Positions 58,272-64,000 of a stretch of 64,000 nt of DNA are shown here, piece by piece (the stretch's first letter is position 1; every line of letters begins with the position of its first letter). The stretch is taken from the NCBI GenBank assembly GCA_014526335.1, contig JACTAT010000052.1, positions 4,911,493 through 4,975,492 of the forward strand, given 5' to 3'. The stretch is from Chrysaora quinquecirrha (taxonomy: Eukaryota > Cnidaria > Scyphozoa > Semaeostomeae > Pelagiidae). The translations under genes were made by a program, and so were the position numbers. The notes under the pieces are model-generated. The model did no database searches and had not been told where the DNA came from. It saw only the letters and a program-made list of their open reading frames with translations.

Positions 58272-60807
58272 TAATTAAAGCTAAAGCAGCCAAAATAAAG
58301 AGATACAACCAGCGGATATCTCAATTTCAGCAGAACAGACTATTCAGCAACAATGAAGGAAGATTCTACCAGCAACTGAACAACGACCAAGGCTGGGAGG
58401 AAAGTGAAGCACCAGATCCAGAAGAAGCAAAAACATTCTGGTCTGATATCTGGAGCAAAGAGGGAAAGCACAAGAAAGATGCAGAATGGCTCAAGAGATT
58501 TTATGAAGAAGTTAAAGAAGTTGGTGGTCAAGAGGAGATTCACATCACAGAAAACACGGTTAAGAAAATCCTCAGAAAATTTCCCAATTGGAAGGCACCA
58601 GGACCAGATGGTGTCCAAGGCTTCTGGCTAAAGAAATTCAAAAGCATGCACACGCAGCTTGCGTCAAGTCTAACAAAATGCTTAGAGGAAGGTAAAACAC
58701 CATTGTGGATGACAAAGGGAAGGACAGTGCTAATACAAAAAGATAAATCCAAAGGTACAGTTGCAAGCAATTACCGTCCGATAACATGTCTACCTCTTGC
58801 GTGGAAATTACTTACAGGCATATTCTCTGACGAAATATACAGATATCTAGAGGGACAAGAACTATTACCTGAAGAGCAGAAAGGATGCAGGAGAAAGTCA
58901 AAAGGAACAGGAGATCTACTATATATAGATAAAATGATTCTGAAAGAAGTAAAACGTCGAAGAAAAAATTTGTCAATGGCTTGGGTGGACTATCGGAAGG
59001 CGTATGACATGATCCCACACTCTTGGTTAATGGAATGTCTAGCAGCCTTAAAAGTAAACCAAAATGTTCGAAATCTGCTAAGCGAGACGATGAATTCATG
59101 GAGAGTGGAAATAATGTGCAAAGATGAAATATTAGGAGAAGTAAGAATAAAGAGAGGGATCTTTCAAGGGGATGCCTTATCACCTTTGTTGTTTGTCATA
59201 TCAATGATCCCACTTACGAGCATCTTGAGAAAAGCAGCACCTGGGTATGAGTTTTCATCAAATAAGGTTAAGATCAATCATTTACTGTATATGGACGATC
59301 TCAAGTTGTACGGAAAGACCAAAAAAGACCTAGAATCATTGATAGAGACAGTCAGAATTTACAGCTCAGACATAGGAATGGAGTTTGGTCTCGAAAAGTG
59401 TGCATCACTTGTTATGAAAAGAGGAAAATTGTCGAGTCAGATGGCATTACTTTGCCAGACGACAAAATGATCAGGAATCTAAAAGAAGACGAAAGCTACA
59501 AGTACCTAGGTGTTCAAGAGTTAGATGATATAAAGACGACTGAGATGAAAGAAAGAGTCAGTAAAGAGTATAAGCGAAGAGTGAGGAAAGTCTTAGAGAC
59601 AAAATTAAATGGAAATAACATCATTAAAGCAATTAACACTTGGGCTGTTTCAGTGGTAAGATACTCTGCTCCCTTTCTAGACTGGAGGAAAGAAGAGACT
59701 CAAGAATTAGATAGACGTACTAGGAAACTAATGACGATGCACAAAGCACTCCATCCAAAAAGTAATGTGGACCGGCTGTATATTTCGCGAAATGAAGGTG
59801 GTAGAGGACTTATCAGCGTCGAAGATACGATAGAAACATCGAAAATTGGACTAGAGAGATATGTACAAGAGAGCAAGGAACGGCTGTTGAGTGCAGCTAA
59901 AAGATTGGACATGGAAGTGAAGGATACAGTGAAACAATATAAAGATCGAAGAGCAAAAGAGCGCAAGGAAAACTGGAAGGAGAAAGTCCTACATGGCCAA
60001 TTTATTAGACAAACTGAGGAGATTGCTGGAGAGGAAAGGTGGAAATGGTTGAAAAATAGTGGCATCAAGAGGGAGACTGAGACTCTCATCCTAGCAGCTC
60101 AAGAGCAAGCCATTAGGACGAACCTCATCAAAGCCAAAATCGACAAAACACAGGAGGACAGTAGATGTAGAATCTGCGGTAAGGTTGATGAAACTATTAA
60201 TCATCTCATCAGCGAATGCAGCAAAATGGCGCAGAAAGAATACAAGAATAGACATGATTGGGTCGGGAGAAGAATCCACTGGGACATATGTAGGAAGTTT
60301 GGGGTACATGTAAGCGAGAAGTGGTACAACCATGAGCCAGAAAGTGTGGTTGAAAATGATACTTGCAAGGTACTGTGGGACTTTACCATCCAGACCGATC
60401 ATGTAATTGAAGCTAGAAGGCCAGACTTAATTTTGATCAAGAAGGAAGAAAACAACTGCATTATCGTTGATTTTGCCATCCCATATGATACCCGGATAGA
60501 GCAGAAGGAGAAAGAGAAAGTTGAGAAATACCAGGACTTAAAGAGAGAACTCCAGAGGTTATGGAATATGAAAGTAAAAGTAGTACCCATAGTTATTGGG
60601 GCATTAGGAACACCACCAAAAGACATCAAGAGGAGAGTAGAAGAACTGGGAATTGAGACAAGAATTGAAGAGATGCAGAAGACTGTAATCCTGCAATCTG
60701 CACGGATCCTGAGAAAAGTCCTTGAACATTGAGGAGACTTGCTGTCACCAATATCAAGGAGACATTACCACTGAATGAGATGACATTTTATCAGTGTGCG
60801 ATCATTC

Positions 60808-60843
<36 letters not shown>

Positions 60844-61420
60844 GTATAATGCTGCATTTATGTCGAACTTGTGAATTATGTTCGGCAAATCCTGATGCAC
60901 TTAGGCTAATTCAAAGTGCAGCACTTACTTAATTGCCACTTTATATGGGTGAGTTTAGGTCGAACTAAATTCAAATCTTGCTTGACTTAAATTTGACACG
61001 ACATAAAAACGGCCGTCGCGCGTTTGTTTATTCCATTAATAGCCCGTGGGTCAGAACCTCAGCGAGGTCGGGGTTCTAAGGTCCGAAGGCTCCCCTTTCG
61101 ATAGCTGCTAGCCGTGAAGGTAGGGGGTGGGAGCCACTCCTATCCTCGATACGAAGACCACAACGTTGATAAAGCAAATACCTTTTTAAGCAGAGTTCAT
61201 TTTCGTGCCATGTAACTTCACTTCTCGTGAATTCTTTTCTGCAATGTCGACATTCGGTTGGTAATTCAGAAACGGCATTTTCAACTGCAAGGTTTCTAGT
61301 ACAACATTTATGACTGATATCAATACGGCAACTTGGGCACTTGGCTTGTTCATTCTTTAATCTAGCGTCGGCAAGAAGGTGATTGAAGCAGCGGCTGCAA
61401 CTCAAGTGACCATTTTGACA
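56501..61420 (-). CDS. CYHR1: Cysteine/histidine-rich protein 1 homologue (RING and TRAF-like zinc fingers), 5' partial
   Basis: Minus-strand exons found: 61420-61182, 57552-57341, 56874-56501; they encode 275 residues to the stop. Exon A is the second part of a RING finger and the following zinc finger (CQNGHLSCSRCFNHLLADAR, CPSCRIDIS, ELPTECRHC). Exon B has CKYSIIGCPW, a TRAF-type zinc-finger piece, then a helical region. The last exon is the conserved C-terminal domain (CRTDDYLPKLYYESNRF ... FFLVKGPYGDLDI ... VRMFMFQIGK). This order matches the CYHR1/ZTRAF1 family, whose molecular role is poorly known. The exon with the first RING cysteine pair and the start codon is missing: I could not find it before 64000. 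AAATAAA on the minus strand at about 56472-56478 is a likely polyadenylation signal. The 3.6-kb intron 57553-61181 is filled with two retroelements. Confidence 0.9.
57222..57340. repeat. Small palindromic repeat, TATAAGAAACC...GGTTTCTTATA
   Basis: Flanked by ACGTTTTTTTTTTATAAGAA and TTCTTATAACAAAAAAAACG; inside are the inverse phrases CCTAGTTCTAGAAG and TCTAGTTCTAGGTT. Its right edge is the donor of CYHR1 exon B. Diverged relatives start TATAAGAAACCTAGCTCAAG at 53358 and TATAAAGAACCTAGCTCAAG at about 25217. Confidence 0.6.
57964..58194 (+). pseudogene. 3' fragment of a CR1-like retrotransposon ORF
   Basis: An open frame of 76 codons to a TAA at 58192-58194 resembles the extreme C-terminus of CR1-type reverse transcriptase ORFs: LFNLLPKHLRDLNG, VFKKGIDDFLSTIPDEP and a GYT..R..DSNSL ending. 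No reverse transcriptase core is upstream, so it is a 5'-truncated copy. Its short 3' UTR runs straight into (TAA)n at about 58209, as expected for an element with a microsatellite-like tail. Confidence 0.6.
58209..58271. repeat. (TAA)n tract, left side
   Basis: About 60 bp of TAA repeats joining the CR1-like fragment to the next retrotransposon. Its counterpart is at 60809-60843. Confidence 0.85.
58272..60808 (+). mobile_element. 5'-truncated R4/Dong-like non-LTR retrotransposon inserted in a (TAA)n tract
   Basis: The element begins abruptly after (TAA)n and ends again in (TAA)n (60809-60843), so the TAA tract flanks both sides. Its single ORF holds a reverse transcriptase and a C-terminal zinc knuckle plus restriction-like endonuclease, the layout of R4-clade elements. 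Dong elements of that clade are known to target TAA repeats. The N-terminal part of the ORF and the 5' UTR are absent. Clade assignment rests on domain order and target and needs a phylogeny. Confidence 0.8.
58280..60732 (+). pseudogene. Reverse transcriptase / restriction-like endonuclease ORF, frameshifted
   Basis: Open in one frame from the TAA tract to 59470. Landmarks: WKAPGPDGVQGFW at about 58590-58630, NYRPITCLPLAWK near 58770, AWVDYRKAYDMIPHSW (palm motif A) near 58980, GIFQGDALSPLLFV near 59160, and the catalytic LYMDDLKLYG near 59290. The rest (to the stop at 60732) is in another frame: a CRICGKVDETINHLISEC zinc knuckle (60165-60220), RHDWVGRRIHW..C.KFG, then RPDLILIKKE...IVDFAIP, a PD-(D/E)xK-type endonuclease core near 60420-60480. 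The frame changes by one base at the A-run around 59425-59428. Apart from this and the missing 5' part the ORF is intact, so the insertion is recent or the shift is a sequencing slip. Confidence 0.85.
60809..60843. repeat. (TAA)n tract, right side
   Basis: TAA repeats at the 3' end of the R4/Dong-like element, either its tail or the other half of the target tract. Confidence 0.8.
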
Positions 61421-62044
61421 CTAAAACAAAAAAATAAAGTTATTTCTTTTCATAAAATTTCAATCATGTTTGGGCTACAATGGCTGCCGAAAGTGTTTGA
61501 ACGTCTGTGCTGGAATTCTCTTTCACTGCCTGCTATTGCTTCATCCTCCCCCTCCTCCCCCCTTAAACAATGTTGTTTAACACTAAAATTTCCAGCTAAT
61601 TCTGGCCTCGCGCGATTGCTAAGAGAATCATCAATAGGCTAAACAATGTTTGAAGGGGAGTTCGCTCATGAATATGCTAGATTTACCGAAAATGTCAGTG
61701 ATTCATATGGAAAGTCTTGGGCGTTCAAACTACATTTGGCAGCCATTGTAGGAACAATCATTTTCGCTTGTAATTGTCCGCTTACAGAAGCTCCGGCGTC
61801 CAGCAATGCAATTCAATACCGATAACTCTGACTCTTATAGCGACTCATGTAGTTAATCCACACTTTATGTATGCATCTTATGTTTCATGAAAGCCAACCA
61901 CGTGGTTGTTTTCTATACAGAGTGTAATCAAGTAATGGTACTAATGAATATTTTAAACATTCCTATACATAAAACAATCCGCAACAGGTTTCTTAAACCC
62001 GTTTTTGACACGCCTTTTAAAAATTTGACACAAACATGAGTGTT
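61421..62044. other. No exon found; expected 5' side of CYHR1
   Basis: The missing RING exon and promoter of CYHR1 should lie here or beyond, but I see no frame with the expected Cys pair. CTACAATGGCTGCC near 61480 and its inverse near 61739 suggest a decayed inverted repeat. Confidence 0.4.
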
Positions 62045-62290
62045 CAATGATCGATCGCAAGCACCAGATGGAGAGCAAATGTTTCAAAGTCTGACTTTTG
62101 AATTATTTTAAATAAGTCACTCCGTTGTATCCTTTGAGCTGATTGGTGTTCAAATCGCAATAACAATCCAGCTTCAATTTTCTGATTTCTGATTGGTTCA
62201 TTTCGATTCGCATCTTGGTATAAAAGACACCTTGTCAATTGTTTCGGTCTGTTTTCGTGACCGACAAAAAAGCTTTCAAATACCGTAAAT
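62045..62290. repeat. MITE copy, GGCATACTTAA family
   Basis: Contains GGTGTTCAAATCGCAATAAC, TGATTGGTTCATTTCGATTC and TCAATTGTTTCGGTCTGTTT, in the order of the right half of 53858-54535. Confidence 0.5.
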
Positions 62291-62940
62291 GCTCTTATAC
62301 ACTTTTTAATAAGCAACTGCTCAATAAGTGTGAAGTGTAGAAAGAGACAACACGTTGAAAACTATATACAAAACCTCATGAAATATATACAAAACATCTA
62401 ACTAAGAATAACATCGTAATAATCGTGAGTTAACATGAACGTTAACGTGAGAGCGAACGTAGAAAGCGAATACAAACGAATAAATGTAAAATCTAAGCTA
62501 CACGATAATAACAGGAAAACGTGACTAGTGTCCAGACTACTAAGATTACTAGGATCCAGACCTCCGTACTTGTCAATAAGCAGCTAGGGCTGAACTGACC
62601 TTAACATTAAGCAACTTGAGGGATCAACTGAATTACTGTAAGCAACTAAGAAGTCAAACAACCAAGCTTATTCTCTTTCTCATGTTAGGAAATTGTTCTT
62701 CGTTCTTATGTTTTGCATGTTGAAGTTCGTTAGCTAACGTTTTTCCACTTACTGTCTCCCAAAAGTCATGTTGTAGGCCTAACAGATGACGATTTTGACC
62801 CGCAAAGTCAAGGGTGGTTAGCAGGTACAAAAAATGTTAAGCAACGTTTAAGCAACTTTGAGGGCTGAAATGTCTAAAATTGTAAGCAACTTTAAGGGCG
62901 GGACGAAAGTCAAGTTGCTTATTAAAAACATAGCAACGCT
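62290..62940. repeat. AAGCAACT-family element
   Basis: Left ACACTTTTTAATAAGCAACT, right AGTCAAGTTGCTTATTAAAA. Between them are several AAGCAACTTGAGGG/AAGCAACTTTAAGGGC phrases. Larger relative of 587-837. Confidence 0.55.
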
Positions 62941-62954
62941 ATCGCTATGTCCGA

Positions 62955-63275
62955 AGGACAATAATCATCATCACAATCATGATCATTATCATAAAAATCG
63001 TTATCATCATCATAATCGTTATCTTTCTTGTCATCATGATCATCATCATCAAAATCATCATTATCATCATTGTCATATCATCACATCATCATCAAAAATT
63101 CATTATCATCATCATAATCGTTATCGTTGCTGTCAACACCATCACCATCATCATCGCCATCATCATCATCGTCGTCATCACCAACATCATCGCCATCGTC
63201 ATCCTCGCCATCATCATAATTATCATCATCATCATCATCGTCATCATCATCATCATCGCCATCGTCATATGATAT
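62955..63275. repeat. ATC/CAT trinucleotide microsatellite
   Basis: Imperfect (ATC)n. The His-rich and Ile-rich open frames over it are artefacts. A smaller patch lies at 63390-63440. Confidence 0.85.
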
Positions 63276-63440
63276 GATATGATATATTTCTTTTTTTGTT
63301 AGTTACAACAGATAGTGATATACACTAATTCATACTTATATTAATTTAAGCAACCATAGGAATGCATTAATCAACTCGCATCTCCATGCGCCATCATCAT
63401 CATGACATCATCATCATCAAAATCGTTCTCATCATCAAAA

Positions 63441-64000
63441 TAAGACCTTCGAGAACTTCTGCCAAATAGTTGACCACAATGAATCATCTACTTAATTGCA
63501 AACTCCGTAATTGTCAATTAGTTGATTTTCATTATGATCAATTACGGCGACTTCAAAGTTTACTTCCTCATATTTGTGGCTTCTCTATTGTTACATTTTG
63601 GCTGGAAAAAGCGTCTATACATACATACATGTATCCATACATGCGTTCCACAAACACCCCCTCAATATGTCCTTCGGACATAAAAAGTGTAAACGCCCAG
63701 CCTTCATAAGACGTCCGTCTCCAATAAACGTCCCCCTTAAATTCTTGAAAATTAAAAAAGCCCGGGGGTCCTTTAGAGCATTTACAGTATGTCCAAAGAT
63801 GTTCCCGCTATTTATCTAAGGTTTTGTGTGATAAACCCCACTTTTACCCCCCGGAAGTGACAGCTTATTAATTATAAATAACAATACATTTGTTTGCAGG
63901 GTGTGGCCCTTAAAAAATAGCTGTTTTTGAGACTGATCCAAAAAACAGATTTTCTGTCTTAAAATTGAAACTTGATGTCCCATAACCTCAAAAATTTCAC
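63441..64000. other. No gene seen
   Basis: Short overlapping open frames only. A MITE-like edge (TTTAGAGCATTTACAGTATG ... CCGCTATTTATC) near 63770-63815 resembles ends of the GGCATACTTAA family. Confidence 0.35.

Noticed and set aside
58812..60629. Minus-strand open frames inside the retrotransposon
   Set aside because: Shadows of the reverse transcriptase/endonuclease ORF on the + strand.
62858..63277. Long His-rich and Ile-rich open frames
   Set aside because: Translation of an ATC microsatellite in different frames.

Overview
This window is nuclear DNA of an invertebrate animal. Every recognisable gene is split by GT-AG introns, and exon phases join correctly across nearly all junctions. 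The conserved genes (MED10, a furin-type proprotein convertase, NEDD8, TRAP-alpha/SSR1, CYHR1/ZTRAF1, a MARVEL protein, an F-box/WD40 protein) are generic to animals. The AT-rich, MITE-rich sequence with non-LTR retroelements and a small secreted Cys/Arg/Trp-rich peptide gene would suit a cnidarian such as a coral or anemone, but that placement is inference.

Layout. 3.0-5.65 kb (+): four-exon MARVEL (tetraspan) gene. 6.6-9.0 kb (-): MED10, head to head with a nine-exon coiled-coil gene at 9.2-15.7 kb (+); 272 bp separate the two start codons. 15.7-19.1 kb: tandem repeats and nested MITEs, no gene seen. 19.1-28.7 kb (-): furin-like convertase of five exons. Its 5-kb second intron holds, on the opposite strand, a three-exon gene for a 70-residue secreted cationic peptide (22.5-23.8 kb). 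29.3-34.3 kb: a very large foldback element made of inverted arrays of ~155-bp hairpin-bearing units, followed by a second kind of foldback element and several MITEs. 35.8-45.0 kb (-): twelve-exon F-box/WD40 gene. 45.4-48.1 kb (-): NEDD8, divergent from SSR1 at 48.4-54.7 kb (+) with 271 bp between starts. 56.5-61.4 kb (-): CYHR1/ZTRAF1 homologue, 5' exon not found. Its first visible intron holds the 3' end of a CR1-like element whose (TAA)n tail has been invaded by a 5'-truncated R4/Dong-like retrotransposon. 61.4-64 kb: MITEs and ATC repeats.

How genes relate. The convertase, TRAP-alpha and the secreted peptide all belong to the secretory pathway. NEDD8 activates cullin-RING ligases, and the neighbouring F-box/WD40 protein looks like a substrate receptor of such ligases. 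Both associations may be chance. The most unusual content is the nested peptide gene, a one-base frameshift in the convertase catalytic exon, two families of foldback elements built from internal tandem arrays, and the two-layer retroelement insertion.
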